DNA of 64,000 nucleotides from Nemorincola sp044225795 (lineage in GTDB: Bacteria; Bacteroidota; Bacteroidia; Chitinophagales; Chitinophagaceae): positions 62,001-126,000 of the forward strand of contig JBGAIF010000002.1 of assembly GCA_044225795.1 (NCBI GenBank), written 5' to 3'. Both the position numbers and the translations under genes were made by a program. Below are positions 1 through 8,025 of this stretch, in pieces. The notes beneath the pieces are model-generated. The model saw only the letters and a list, made by a program, of their open reading frames with translations. It did no database searches and was not told the origin of the DNA. Position 1 is the stretch's first letter. Every line of letters starts with the position of its first letter.

Positions 1-1
1 A

Positions 2-859
2 TTAGTGCTCGTGGATATCAAAGAAGGTTTTGCGGAAGGCAAGGCGCTTGATATCACCCAGACTGCGTCACTCCTTGGCTTCGACACACGTGTTATCGGA
101 TCTACTAACGATTATAGCAAGACTGCCAACTCAGACGTGGTAGTGATCACTTCCGGCATTCCGCGTAAGCCCGGTATGACCCGCGAAGAACTGATAGGCA
201 CTAACGCCCGCATTGTAGAGGATGTATGCAAGAACCTGCTGCAGCACTCTCCCAACGCGATAGTGGTAGTGATCTCTAACCCTATGGACACCATGACTTA
301 CCTGGCCCTGAAATCTACCGGCCTCGATAAGCACCGTGTAATAGGTATGGGCGGCATACTGGACAGCGCCCGTTTCAAGTGCTACCTGCAGAAAGAACTG
401 GGCTGCTCCCAAAACGACTTGCACGCGGTAGTGATAGGTGGCCATGGTGATACAACCATGATACCACTGACTCGCCTCGCCGCAGTGAACGGCACCCCTG
501 TCTCTAATATGCTCGACGCGGAGAAACTGAAGCAGGTAGCTGCAGACACTATGGTGGGCGGCGCTACGCTTACCAAGCTGCTGGGCACATCTGCATGGTA
601 TGCTCCGGGTGCTGCGGGAGCCGCGCTCGTTGAGTCTATCATCCGCAATGAGAAGAAAGTATTCCCTTGCTGCGTGTACCTCGATGGCGAGTACGGACAG
701 AACGATATTTGCCTCGGCGTTCCGGTTGTTATCGGAAGGAACGGCTGGGAAAAGATCGTTGACTACAAGCTCAATGCTGAAGAGCAGGAAGCGTTCAACA
801 AGTCTGCAGAAGCAGTGCGCAGCATGAACAAGGTGCTGGATACACTGGTAGCTCAGTAA
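2..859 (+). CDS. mdh: Malate dehydrogenase, 5' end cut by window
   Basis: NAD-dependent malate dehydrogenase (malate to oxaloacetate, TCA cycle, cytoplasm). The reading frame is open to the left edge, so about 25-30 N-terminal residues with the Rossmann glycine motif lie outside; the GTG at 5 is probably an internal valine. Visible family features are VDIKEG after the second strand, the substrate-binding arginines in PRKPGM and MTREEL, the ISNPMD segment, LDSARF, and the catalytic histidine in GGHGDTT. About 284 residues are present, consistent with the usual ~310. A hairpin terminator follows, and the next gene is convergent. MDH and lactate dehydrogenase share a fold, but the arginine in the MTREEL loop and the overall sequence favour MDH. 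Confidence 0.95.
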   Translation, partial: LVLVDIKEGFAEGKALDITQTASLLGFDTRVIGSTNDYSKTANSDVVVITSGIPRKPGMTREELIGTNARIVEDVCKNLLQHSPNAIVVVISNPMDTMTYLALKSTGLDKHRVIGMGGILDSARFKCYLQKELGCSQNDLHAVVIGGHGDTTMIPLTRLAAVNGTPVSNMLDAEKLKQVAADTMVGGATLTKLLGTSAWYAPGAAGAALVESIIRNEKKVFPCCVYLDGEYGQNDICLGVPVVIGRNGWEKIVDYKLNAEEQEAFNKSAEAVRSMNKVLDTLVAQ

Positions 860-881
860 TCGGGCAATCATCAATATAGTT

Positions 882-910
882 AAAGCGCCCCGGCTCACGG
901 GGCGCTTTTT
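882..910 (+). terminator. Rho-independent terminator of mdh
   Basis: GC-rich inverted repeat (GCGCCCC / GGGGCGC) with a short loop followed by a T run, 23 bases after the mdh stop and just before the end of the convergent BON-domain gene. The flanking A and T runs mean it may work in both directions. Confidence 0.8.
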
Positions 911-925
911 ATTTGCGGTAGTCTA

Positions 926-1825
926 TTAACTATTGGCACCGGACATTGCAGTGCGTTTGTTCTTAGGATCACTGTCCTGTGCACCGCTTGTACCCTTGTA
1001 AGTATTGATTTCTTTGTCAGACTTGTTGTCCGTACCATTATCGTGGTTTACGCGCAGCTTGTTCTCTATATCACATACGCCGGAGATAGATTCTACCAGG
1101 TCTTCCGCACGGTGCTTGACCTCGCGGCTCTCTACACTGCCGGTAAGAGATACAACACCATCTCTTACGCCTACCTCAATTTCAGAAGCGTCTATATGCA
1201 TATCATCACTGAGGCGGTCACTGATATCTTCTTTGATGCGATCGTCAGAGCGCGTATATCCTTTAGGTCCCTTGCCCTTGTGTGTGCCATACAGGCTACC
1301 CTGCCGGCCTACGCCCATAGAGTTACTACCCCAGTTCGAAGTATCGCTGCCTTGCGAACCATAACGGCCCTGCCCGTAGTCATTTCCAAAACCGGTATTG
1401 TAATCATTGCGGACAGCCTGGCTGCCATATTGTCCCTGGTTGTAATCGGTGCCGTACATGCTGCGAGAGCGCTCGCTATATGGCGAATAACGGCTGCTCT
1501 CTTCAGGGAAGTTCTCACGGCGGCGGTCAAAGTATCGGTCATTCTGCTGAACAGGCTGGTTAGACCCGAACTGCTGTCTTTGTGAACCACGTATTGAATA
1601 GTTATCCCGTTGGTCATAATTGCTTTCTGTGTAACCGCGACCTGTTGGTTCTTCCACATTTGTCCAAGGCTCCTGCCATCGCGGATACAGTTCCTGCTGA
1701 CTACGCAGACGCTCCTCGTCATAATACCGGCTCTGACTACGTCCCTGGTCGTTGTAACGGCCTGATTGTTCATTCCAGCTACGCTGGTCGCGTGTGTTCA
1801 CACGGCTTTGCCTGTTCTGTGCCAT
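926..1825 (-). CDS. BON-domain protein with R/Y/G/Q-rich disordered N-terminus
   Basis: From the chosen ATG (MAQNRQSR) the protein has 299 residues; an in-frame ATG at 1864 exists, but MAQN gives the cleaner start. The first ~190 residues are low complexity, dominated by Arg, Tyr, Gly, Gln, Ser, Asn and Asp, with repeated NDYxxGxYGSQ-like motifs. A single BON domain occupies about residues 192-260 (DRIKEDISDRL through GVVSLTGSVESREVKHRAEDLV), followed by a hydrophilic Lys/Asp/Ser tail. BON domains are usually linked to membrane association and stress (OsmY-type), but no signal peptide is visible here, so the location is uncertain. Bacterial BON proteins with charged disordered leaders are known. 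Function otherwise not assigned. Confidence 0.75.
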   Translation of the reverse strand: MAQNRQSRVNTRDQRSWNEQSGRYNDQGRSQSRYYDEERLRSQQELYPRWQEPWTNVEEPTGRGYTESNYDQRDNYSIRGSQRQQFGSNQPVQQNDRYFDRRRENFPEESSRYSPYSERSRSMYGTDYNQGQYGSQAVRNDYNTGFGNDYGQGRYGSQGSDTSNWGSNSMGVGRQGSLYGTHKGKGPKGYTRSDDRIKEDISDRLSDDMHIDASEIEVGVRDGVVSLTGSVESREVKHRAEDLVESISGVCDIENKLRVNHDNGTDNKSDKEINTYKGTSGAQDSDPKNKRTAMSGANS

Positions 1826-2006
1826 AAATTTTTGTTTTAAAGAAATGGAAACATTGGACACCATACGTCACTAAAACCATGCCAGTTCCTGTACGATTTT
1901 TATCTTATCGGTAATGCACTGACTGATAGACAAGGTACATTTCTACTAACATGGTACCAGTATCACAATGTGGGGAATGAGGCAATAGTGTAGAACCTGA
2001 CATGAT

Positions 2007-3260
2007 TCAATCCAGATACTGAATGAACAACTGCCTTGTCGCATGCGCGTGCTGATCCTGCCACAGGTAGTAAATGTTGCCATCATGCACTTTCACGTCT
2101 TCTGCAAATGGCTGCTCCACCGGCACCTTCCGGGATATAGTACCGCTGGCAATATCTATCCGTTCCATCGTTTGCGCCCCCTGATTGTCATAACGATGTA
2201 TATAAAGCGCTTCTCTCGTTTCATCTTTCAGGATGCGAAACTGCTGTGCTTCTTTTAATTCAAAATGCATGGGTACACAACCGATAGAGTCTCCCGCAAG
2301 ACCAAACAATAACAGCTTCTTCTGAAAGAAGTCAAAGATCACCAGTGTATCGTGGCACGCATACATCGGAAATGAAATATTGGTCAACGTACCCTTATCC
2401 CACTTCAGGCGGGCGAACTGCTTTCTCACTGCATCCTTCCTTTTCTTCAGGCTCGTCAGCAGCATCTGTATCTCTATCCACTCAATATAGCTCTGTATCG
2501 CTACATCACTCTTCTCAAAGTCTGCTATCAACCTAAACGTGCTGTCGCCCTTTGCAACCATCCCATACTGTGTATGAAAATTGGTCTTGTCTGTGAACCG
2601 GTAATAGAAATTACCATCACGGCTGCACTCACATTCCTGCAATCGGGGAAGCAGAGCTATGCCATAGTCCTTGACAAGTTGCAAACTATCCTGCAGGTCT
2701 ATACGGTAAAACTTATCAGTGCATACACAATAGTGATGGCCGATACAGCTTTCATATAAAGACAAGGGCTCTGCAGGCAGCTTTCGGTCAGCCAGCACTA
2801 CCCCATTCCGGTTGAGGAGAAACAGCCTCGCACGATTTCCCGAATTGCCGCTGTACGTTGCCGCTATGATACTGTCTCCGCTAAAAGCATAGTCCACCAC
2901 GTACTCATTGGGAAAGTTCAGCAACCGCGATACCCTGCTGCTGCGTACCGTTGTCTCTTTCAACGACATAGACAGCGGCACCATGTACACCGTGCCGGCA
3001 GCGGCAGAAAGCGTATCCGGCCTGTAGCCCGGACATAACGCCAGCAGGTAAGTGTGCTGTCCGAACAGGGAGAGCGACAGCACCATGTACCCTGAGGTAT
3101 CTGTAACAGCTACACGAAGCCCTGCCGGATCAATGACCGAAACGTTCTTTAGCGGGACATTGCGCTCCGCATCGAGGAAGCGCAGCACCACTTTATCCGT
3201 TTGGGCGAACGAAAACGCATTGCAAAACACCAGCAGAAGCAGCAGGTAACGGGGGCGCAT
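2007..3260 (-). CDS. Secreted protein with carboxypeptidase-regulatory-like domain and propeller-like body
   Basis: 417 residues, exported: an N-terminal signal peptide ends near residue 19 (LLLLLVFCNAFSFAQ). Residues ~22-80 resemble a carboxypeptidase-regulatory-like beta-sandwich (FLDAERNVPLKNVSVIDP, then TDTSGYMVLSLS). The rest consists of repeated beta-rich segments with alternating hydrophobics, typical of a 6-bladed-propeller-like surface protein of Bacteroidota. There are no catalytic motifs, no lipobox and no T9SS sorting domain at the C-terminus. It lies downstream of metK in the same direction but is separated from it by a strong palindrome, so it probably has its own promoter. Function unknown. 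Confidence 0.7.
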   Translation of the reverse strand: MRPRYLLLLLVFCNAFSFAQTDKVVLRFLDAERNVPLKNVSVIDPAGLRVAVTDTSGYMVLSLSLFGQHTYLLALCPGYRPDTLSAAAGTVYMVPLSMSLKETTVRSSRVSRLLNFPNEYVVDYAFSGDSIIAATYSGNSGNRARLFLLNRNGVVLADRKLPAEPLSLYESCIGHHYCVCTDKFYRIDLQDSLQLVKDYGIALLPRLQECECSRDGNFYYRFTDKTNFHTQYGMVAKGDSTFRLIADFEKSDVAIQSYIEWIEIQMLLTSLKKRKDAVRKQFARLKWDKGTLTNISFPMYACHDTLVIFDFFQKKLLLFGLAGDSIGCVPMHFELKEAQQFRILKDETREALYIHRYDNQGAQTMERIDIASGTISRKVPVEQPFAEDVKVHDGNIYYLWQDQHAHATRQLFIQYLD

Positions 3261-3325
3261 GAAATGAATATACTACATAGACGTGAAATAGTAGTATCAT
3301 CTTGGGTTGCCGTGACCTTAAGGAC

Positions 3326-3354
3326 AACGAAGCCGCTCAGTGAGCGGCTTCGTT
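3326..3354 (-). terminator. Palindromic terminator downstream of metK
   Basis: A perfect 14-base inverted repeat (AACGAAGCCGCTCA and its complement) around a single base, 32 bases after the metK stop. It has no long T tract on the minus strand, so it may act as a weak terminator or mRNA 3'-end stabiliser rather than a textbook terminator. Confidence 0.6.
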
Positions 3355-3385
3355 AATATCATCAGTTAATTAGCTGATCTGCTAA

Positions 3386-4639
3386 TTATTTAAGCTTGAA
3401 CGCTTTCTTCACTGCAGCTACGTAGTCGAGCTTCTCCCATGTAAAGAGTTCTACCTTCATGGTCTTGGTCTTGCCGTCCGCGCTCTTGAATGTCTTATTC
3501 ACAGTAGCAGGTACACGGCCCATGTGACCATAAGCTGCCGCTTCGCTATACATAGGCTGGCGCAACTTCAGGCGCTGCTCGATGAAGTAAGGACGCATAT
3601 CAAATACGCCTTCTACTATCTTGCCTATTTCGCCGTCTGTCAGTTTCACCTTGGCAGTGCCCATCGTGTTTACGTTGATGCTGGTAGGCTTTGCTACACC
3701 GATAGCGTAGGATACCTGTACCAGTACCTCGTCGCAAAGGCCGGCAGCTACCAGGTTCTTGGCAATGTGACGTGTTGCGTATGCCGCAGAACGGTCCACC
3801 TTGCTCGGATCTTTGCCGGAGAAGGCGCCACCACCGTGCGCGCCCTTACCACCGTAAGTATCTACGATGATCTTGCGGCCGGTGAGTCCTGTATCGCCGT
3901 GAGGACCACCGATCACAAACTTGCCCGTAGGGTTGATGTGATACTTGATCTTATCGTTGAACAGATGCTTGTATTGAGGATAGCTCTTCAGGATGCGTGG
4001 TATCAGGATGCTCTTCACATCTTTGGTGATACGGTCCTGCATTGCTTTTTCTGTAGCGAAGTCATCGTGCTGGGTAGAGATAACGATAGCGTCTATGCGC
4101 ACAGGCTTGTTGTTATCGTCATACTCCAGTGTCACCTGGCTCTTGGCATCGGGGCGCAGATATTTCATCTGCTTGCCTTCGCGGCGAATCTCAGCCAGTT
4201 GCAGCAGCAGGTTGTGCGCAAGGTCCAGCGCCAATGGCATGTAGTTAGCTGTTTCGTTGGTAGCATAACCGAACATCATACCCTGGTCACCTGCACCCTG
4301 ATCTTCTTTCTTCTTCCTTTCCACACCCTGATTGATATCTGCAGACTGCTCGTGTATAGCAGAAAGTACACCGCAGGAGTGTGCTTCGAACATATACTCG
4401 CTCTTGGTATAACCGATACGCGCTATCACATCGCGGGCAATGGTCTGAACATCTATATAAGTGTTGCATTTTACTTCACCTGCCAGTACTACCTGGCCTG
4501 TGGTCACCAGTGTTTCGCAGGCAATTTTAGCTTGCGGGTCCCATGCGAGGAAGTTGTCAACAAGTGCGTCTGATATTTGGTCAGCCACTTTATCAGGATG
4601 TCCTTCAGACACTGATTCTGAGGTAAAGAGATACGGCAT
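3386..4639 (-). CDS. metK: S-adenosylmethionine synthetase
   Basis: Makes S-adenosylmethionine from ATP and methionine in the cytoplasm. The start is MPYLFTSESVSEGHPDK at 4639; the upstream in-frame ATG at 4678 would add 13 residues that do not fit the family. The resulting 417 residues match bacterial MetK. Both signatures are present: GAGDQGMMFGY (ATP binding) and GGGAFSGKD (P-loop-like). GHPDKVADQISDA, GGPHGDTGLTGRKI and the VSYAIGVAKP region are also intact. It is monocistronic, with a palindrome downstream and a 550-bp non-coding region upstream that carries a repeat cluster. No recognised SAM riboswitch could be identified by eye. Confidence 0.97.
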   Translation of the reverse strand: MPYLFTSESVSEGHPDKVADQISDALVDNFLAWDPQAKIACETLVTTGQVVLAGEVKCNTYIDVQTIARDVIARIGYTKSEYMFEAHSCGVLSAIHEQSADINQGVERKKKEDQGAGDQGMMFGYATNETANYMPLALDLAHNLLLQLAEIRREGKQMKYLRPDAKSQVTLEYDDNNKPVRIDAIVISTQHDDFATEKAMQDRITKDVKSILIPRILKSYPQYKHLFNDKIKYHINPTGKFVIGGPHGDTGLTGRKIIVDTYGGKGAHGGGAFSGKDPSKVDRSAAYATRHIAKNLVAAGLCDEVLVQVSYAIGVAKPTSINVNTMGTAKVKLTDGEIGKIVEGVFDMRPYFIEQRLKLRQPMYSEAAAYGHMGRVPATVNKTFKSADGKTKTMKVELFTWEKLDYVAAVKKAFKLK

Positions 4640-5191
4640 TTTAAATTCTGAGTGTTTGTAATGAATAATGGTGCGCAATTTAATGATTGTTATGCAAAGA
4701 AGATGTAAAATATGGGGTAATTAGCATATAAAACAATAGTTATTCTATGCTTATTCACATCACATGTCAATTATCAGCTATGTAGGCGCTGAAGCGGGCA
4801 GCAAACAAAAAGTGTGCAATTCCTTTTTTCACAACTGAAGTGTGCAATTATTCCCTTAAACTGCTGACCATCAATGCCGGAGTGTGCAACACAAATTGCA
4901 CAGTGTGCAATTGGCGCAGGAACCTCTCAAAAGTACCAGGCCCACCAATGATCGGCTATATAATGCCACAATAATGATGCCAGATATACTAAATATGCCG
5001 TTGCTATCAACATTTATTTAATTACTGTTTGGGGTGTTTCCCGGGCATCCCGGACAGGTAATAAAGGTATAGCATGTAGCTATCTATGGTAAACGGCATT
5101 AATGGCAACGATGGCGAGGATCATATCTTATACTTTTTCAATGTGGCGCAGTTCTGAGAACTACTTTTTGGGGGAACAACAAGTACCGGCG
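4640..5191. other. Intergenic region without a supported gene
   Basis: 552 bases between metK and a truncated secreted gene. No open frame here has convincing protein character. The middle (4810-4912) carries a cluster of GTGTGCAATT motifs, listed separately. The remainder is AT-rich. A short CCGGGCATCCCGG hairpin lies near 5041-5055. The metK promoter must lie in the first ~100 bases, but no clear TAnnTTTG box was found. Confidence 0.5.
4810..4912. repeat. Cluster of five GTGTGCAATT motifs
   Basis: The 12-mer AAGTGTGCAATT occurs at 4810-4821 and 4838-4849. Near copies lie at 4881-4890 (AGTGTGCAAC), 4894-4902 (reverse orientation, AATTGCACA) and 4902-4912 (AGTGTGCAATT). The same exact 12-mer recurs in reverse orientation at 48139-48150 and 48181-48192. 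The arrangement resembles either an array of binding sites for one DNA-binding protein or the multiple short end-repeats of an IS21-type element whose body has been lost. The choice between these is inference. Confidence 0.7.
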
Positions 5192-5752
5192 TTACAAACG
5201 CCATACCGCAGCATCCTTGTTGGAAACAAAGACGAGGGAGTTAGAATAACTTATATCATTATTAAACGGCACATCATCCCTGAGAAAAAATCCGTTTAAC
5301 GGGCCGGTAGTCCCGTTATTCAGAAACGCAGGGAAGGGTGTCGTCCATAACGTGGGACTATAAGGAAAATGATGGTCTATATCATCGCACATGGTCTCCG
5401 CATTTTGGTCCAGCCGTTCAAAAGCTTTCAGCGCATGGTGCAGCTCATACTCCGTTCGCCACGTATCCCAGCCATTGTCCTTCAGTATGCGGTATTCCAT
5501 GGCCAGGGAGCCTATATACTGGCCTAATTCTATCGTTGCGTCCTGCCAGTTCAATGTTGCGGGACTAACATGGTCCCTCTTTTGTGCCGGTATGCTGCTG
5601 CCTGGCCCATCACCGGGATCAATGTACATAAAGTCATTTACCAGCCGGTAATGATACCACCAGTATTTCTCAAGATTATGATACCAGCCTTGGCCGTTTG
5701 ACGAAAAGACGGCAGAAAAGGTTAACAATAAAACCAGTAATATCTTTTTCAT
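5192..5752 (-). CDS. N-terminal fragment of a secreted protein
   Basis: 186 residues with a clear signal peptide (MKKILLVLLLTFSAVFSSNGQ) and a mature part rich in aromatic residues (WYHNLEKYWWYHYRLVNDF, then LNWQDATIELGQYIGSLAMEYRILKDN). From memory, this resembles the N-terminal region of much longer Bacteroidota secreted proteins. Here it stops abruptly after SNKDAAVWRL, with no C-terminal sorting domain, so it is probably a truncated remnant. The region downstream contains the GTGTGCAATT cluster, which may mark the event that removed the rest. It is the third gene of a tail-lipoprotein-secreted unit; the duplicate unit retains only its first few codons near 7138. Confidence 0.5.
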   Translation of the reverse strand: MKKILLVLLLTFSAVFSSNGQGWYHNLEKYWWYHYRLVNDFMYIDPGDGPGSSIPAQKRDHVSPATLNWQDATIELGQYIGSLAMEYRILKDNGWDTWRTEYELHHALKAFERLDQNAETMCDDIDHHFPYSPTLWTTPFPAFLNNGTTGPLNGFFLRDDVPFNNDISYSNSLVFVSNKDAAVWRL

Positions 5753-6521
5753 AATGATGGATATTTAACGAACCAGCTTACTCTTTTGCAAGAAAAGCCT
5801 TTTATGGAAGTATTGATCGTTGAGCAAAACAGCAACTAATCCATTATCTGCATTAATGTAAATAGTGTCGGCATATGATTGTTTGTTATATTTGTATGTA
5901 ATACAATACATATCAACATAGTTAACTCCGTTAACTACATAGCTCTGTTGGCGCTTCATTGCAGTATGCAATTCGGTAGTCGAATCCCCGGCATCAGATT
6001 CTGTAAAAGGCATACCAGAAACAAAAAAATAAGTTATCTGGTTCTTGTAGTCTGTTATCTCAAACCTGGATTTGGATGGTCCCGTTAAATAAATATTTAG
6101 CGCATAATTTACCAATCCGGTTTTAGGAGAATAATGTTCAGCAACTAAACTCACGCGTTCATCGCTTTTATTTTCTCCATCCTGGGCGGCTATATCTTGA
6201 TAACTAGTTACAACAACGCTATCCTGTTCATTATTCAGTGAATCGTAAAACACCCAGTAGCTACCTTTTTTATAGTCAAAATACTGTTTAAAATCCGCGT
6301 TTAGTCTTTCCCCCTTTAATGGCTCCGGTTTGCAGGAGTTTAGTCCTGTCATTATAGTCAATATTGTAGTAAAGAGAAGAAAGTGTTGCCTTTTCATGTT
6401 CATCATGTTTTTATTGTTTGCTTACATATGCCTCCAGTTTTCTTTGCAGTTCATCAATCTGCTTCTGTTGGGCTATCATATACAAGGTAAGCTCTTCTAT
6501 CTTCTCCAGCAATTTTGAGTC
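5741..6521. repeat. Duplicated unit, copy 1
   Basis: This stretch aligns with 7125-7902. It covers the start codon of the secreted-fragment gene, the whole lipoprotein gene and the last ~110 bases of the tail-like gene. Identity is very high at both ends of the lipoprotein gene and lower in its centre. Copy 1 keeps an intact tail-like C-terminal frame, whereas copy 2 has a stop codon in it. Confidence 0.8.
5765..6406 (-). CDS. Lipoprotein, duplicated (copy 1)
   Basis: 213 residues with a type II signal peptide whose lipobox ends in LNSC, so it is probably a membrane-anchored lipoprotein. The mature part starts KPEPLKGERLNADFKQYFDY and continues GSYWVFYDSLNN, a pattern seen in small Bacteroidota lipoproteins of unknown function. 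The equivalent of the paralogue's start is the ATG at 6403. The paralogue at 7149-7787 is nearly identical over the first ~95 and last ~45 residues, including the shared C-terminus HKRLFLQKSKLVR, but differs strongly between. It starts 4 bases after the tail-like gene, so the two are likely cotranscribed. Function unknown. Confidence 0.7.
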   Translation of the reverse strand: MMNMKRQHFLLFTTILTIMTGLNSCKPEPLKGERLNADFKQYFDYKKGSYWVFYDSLNNEQDSVVVTSYQDIAAQDGENKSDERVSLVAEHYSPKTGLVNYALNIYLTGPSKSRFEITDYKNQITYFFVSGMPFTESDAGDSTTELHTAMKRQQSYVVNGVNYVDMYCITYKYNKQSYADTIYINADNGLVAVLLNDQYFHKRLFLQKSKLVR

Positions 6522-6767
6522 CATTTCTCCCAGGTCTATTCCTTCTTTTACTACCTCGTCGGCAGAAGGTATGCCCGGCAAATGTTTGTTCTTTGTCACA
6601 TAGGCTTCTACTCCTTCCAATGTCTGTAACTTATGGTCGCTGTTGAATACATGATCAGACCATTGGGCCGTATTGCCAATAGCAACTTTTACATGTTCTG
6701 TAAGTATCCCCTCTCCCACTATCAGCCCGTACTTGCTTGCCCCCCCGTTGTTCCGGATGTTCCGCAA
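6411..6767 (-). CDS. C-terminal fragment of a tail-fibre-like protein, N-terminus replaced by a mobile repeat
   Basis: The frame encodes 118 residues. About 108 belong to a conserved Bacteroidota C-terminal module (QWSDHVFNSDHKLQTLEGVE, then NKHLPGIPSADEVVKEGIDL) followed by a coiled coil of ~40 residues (LLEKIEELTLYMIAQQKQID). The first ~8 codons (MRNIRNNG) are translated from the inserted 345-bp element, whose edge is at about 6744. The native gene was therefore cut by the insertion, and the large N-terminal part is missing. Such modules end long secreted repeat proteins. Expression is doubtful because the original promoter is gone. Confidence 0.65.
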   Translation of the reverse strand: MRNIRNNGGASKYGLIVGEGILTEHVKVAIGNTAQWSDHVFNSDHKLQTLEGVEAYVTKNKHLPGIPSADEVVKEGIDLGEMDSKLLEKIEELTLYMIAQQKQIDELQRKLEAYVSKQ

Positions 6768-7088
6768 GGCATCCGGAACGTAAAATAAAACCCGTTCTGC
6801 GAACGGTATTCAGAGATCTGAAGCTTCATCATTATCTTTCCGTAGCTAAATAGCCACCAATGGAGATTTGCTTATAAAATTACCGATCGGCTAGGTGTTC
6901 ATTTTATTACCTGCACCGTAGTGGATAGATATCCAGGAAGCATACATCTATAGCAGTACAAGAGATCACTGTGGTGTAAAAGGGTTGATCGAGCTTTCTT
7001 ACTTCGAATAAAGTGCCGGAATGCTAATTCCGTTTGCAAAACGGCGTATTATTATCAGTTCCCGATGCCCTTCGGAACATCAGGAACA
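6744..7088. mobile_element. 345-bp non-autonomous element with REP-like ends, copy A
   Basis: Copy A of a 345-bp repeat; copy B at 8117-8461 matches it at the same spacing throughout with about four mismatches. Each end carries a related inverted sequence: GTTCCGGATGTTCCGCAAGG on the left, and the complement of the same sequence with small changes on the right. Both ends fold into hairpins. Two further hairpins lie inside (CCGTTC-TGC-GAACGG near 6792, and CCGTTT-GCA-AAACGG near 7030). It has no coding capacity. A relic of a REP-associated transposase next to copy B suggests a RAYT-mobilised BIME or MITE. Confidence 0.75.
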
Positions 7089-7148
7089 ACGAGGTACAAT
7101 AGAAAATGAACAGAAACCAACAATTATCTTTTTCATAATGATGGATAT

Positions 7149-7787
7149 TTAACGAACCAGCTTACTCTTTTGCAGGAAAAGCCTTTTATGGAAGTATTGA
7201 TCGTTGAGCAAAACAGCAATTAATCCGTTATCCGCATTAATACAAAAAGTATCAGCATAAGGCTGTTTGTTATATTTGTATATGGCGCGGTATACATTTG
7301 AATAATCGACGCCTCCGATTGTATAGCTTGAAAACAAATGTATTTCCGCATGCAGTTCCGTTGTAGAATCTCCTTCATTTACTTCAACGAACGGCATATG
7401 GGAAACAAAAAAGTAGTTTAAATGGTTGCCATTGTAAGTAACATCTAATATTGATTTGTACGGTGCCGTCAAATCCAGAATTATACTGTAATCAATTAAT
7501 CCTGTTTTAGGAGAATAGTGTTCCGCACCTAAGCTCACCCGCTCATCACTTTTATTTTCACCATCCTGGGCGGCTATATCTTCGTAACCGGTAACAACAA
7601 CACTATCCTGCTTATTATTCAATGAGTCATAAAATATCCAGTAGCTTCCTGTTTTATAATCAAAATACTGCTTAAAGTCTGCGTTCATCCTTTCGCCTTT
7701 TAGTGGCTCCGGCTTGCAGGAGCTGAGTCCTGTTATTATACTGAGCACCGCAGTAAAAAGAAGAAAATATTGCTTTTTCATGTTCAT
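7149..7787 (-). CDS. Lipoprotein, duplicated (copy 2)
   Basis: 212 residues; paralogue of the lipoprotein at 5765-6406. The lipobox ends in LSSC, followed by the same KPEPLKGER start to the mature region. The C-terminal ~45 residues are nearly identical to copy 1, while residues ~97-165 differ strongly. The frame is intact despite decay of both neighbours, so the gene may still be under selection. Function unknown. Confidence 0.7.
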   Translation of the reverse strand: MNMKKQYFLLFTAVLSIITGLSSCKPEPLKGERMNADFKQYFDYKTGSYWIFYDSLNNKQDSVVVTGYEDIAAQDGENKSDERVSLGAEHYSPKTGLIDYSIILDLTAPYKSILDVTYNGNHLNYFFVSHMPFVEVNEGDSTTELHAEIHLFSSYTIGGVDYSNVYRAIYKYNKQPYADTFCINADNGLIAVLLNDQYFHKRLFLQKSKLVR

Positions 7788-7794
7788 TATGTTT

Positions 7795-7902
7795 TTATTG
7801 TTTGCTTGCAGGTGTATTTAGCTTTCTTTGCAGCTCATCTATTTTCTTCTGCTGCGCTATCACATAAAGGGTCAGCTCCTATTCATCTATAGCAATTTTG
7901 AG
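7795..7902 (-). pseudogene. Relic of the tail-like gene in duplicated unit 2
   Basis: Translating the minus strand gives about 35 residues matching the end of the tail-like protein at 6411. They include ELTLYVIAQQKKIDELQRKL but are interrupted by an in-frame TAG just before ELTLY. Upstream homology ends at 7902. It is clearly non-functional. Confidence 0.75.
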
Positions 7903-8025
7903 ACCACTTCTCTATAACGGGCGGGACCGATCATACTAAAATTATATACTTCCGCTGTGAGCGGCAGAAAAAGTTTTTTAACGGTCGAAAAAGTTTGTGA
8001 GTGGCCGCAAAAAAATACCCGTTGT

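Larger units (their letters stand above)
7125..7902. repeat. Duplicated unit, copy 2
   Basis: This stretch matches 5741-6521. On its left it keeps the start of the secreted-protein gene (MKKI) before running into element copy A. On its right, homology to the tail-like gene ends abruptly at about 7902, where unrelated sequence and another element begin. It is the more decayed of the two copies. Confidence 0.75.

Noticed and set aside
3524..4573. 349-codon open frame antisense to metK
   Set aside because: metK on the other strand has every family signature; the antisense frame has no recognisable domain.
4640..4800. A SAM riboswitch in front of metK
   Set aside because: No conserved core of a known SAM-I, SAM-II or SAM-IV class could be aligned by eye.
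4810..4912. A CRISPR array
   Set aside because: The repeats are about 12 bases, irregularly spaced and in both orientations, and there are no cas genes.
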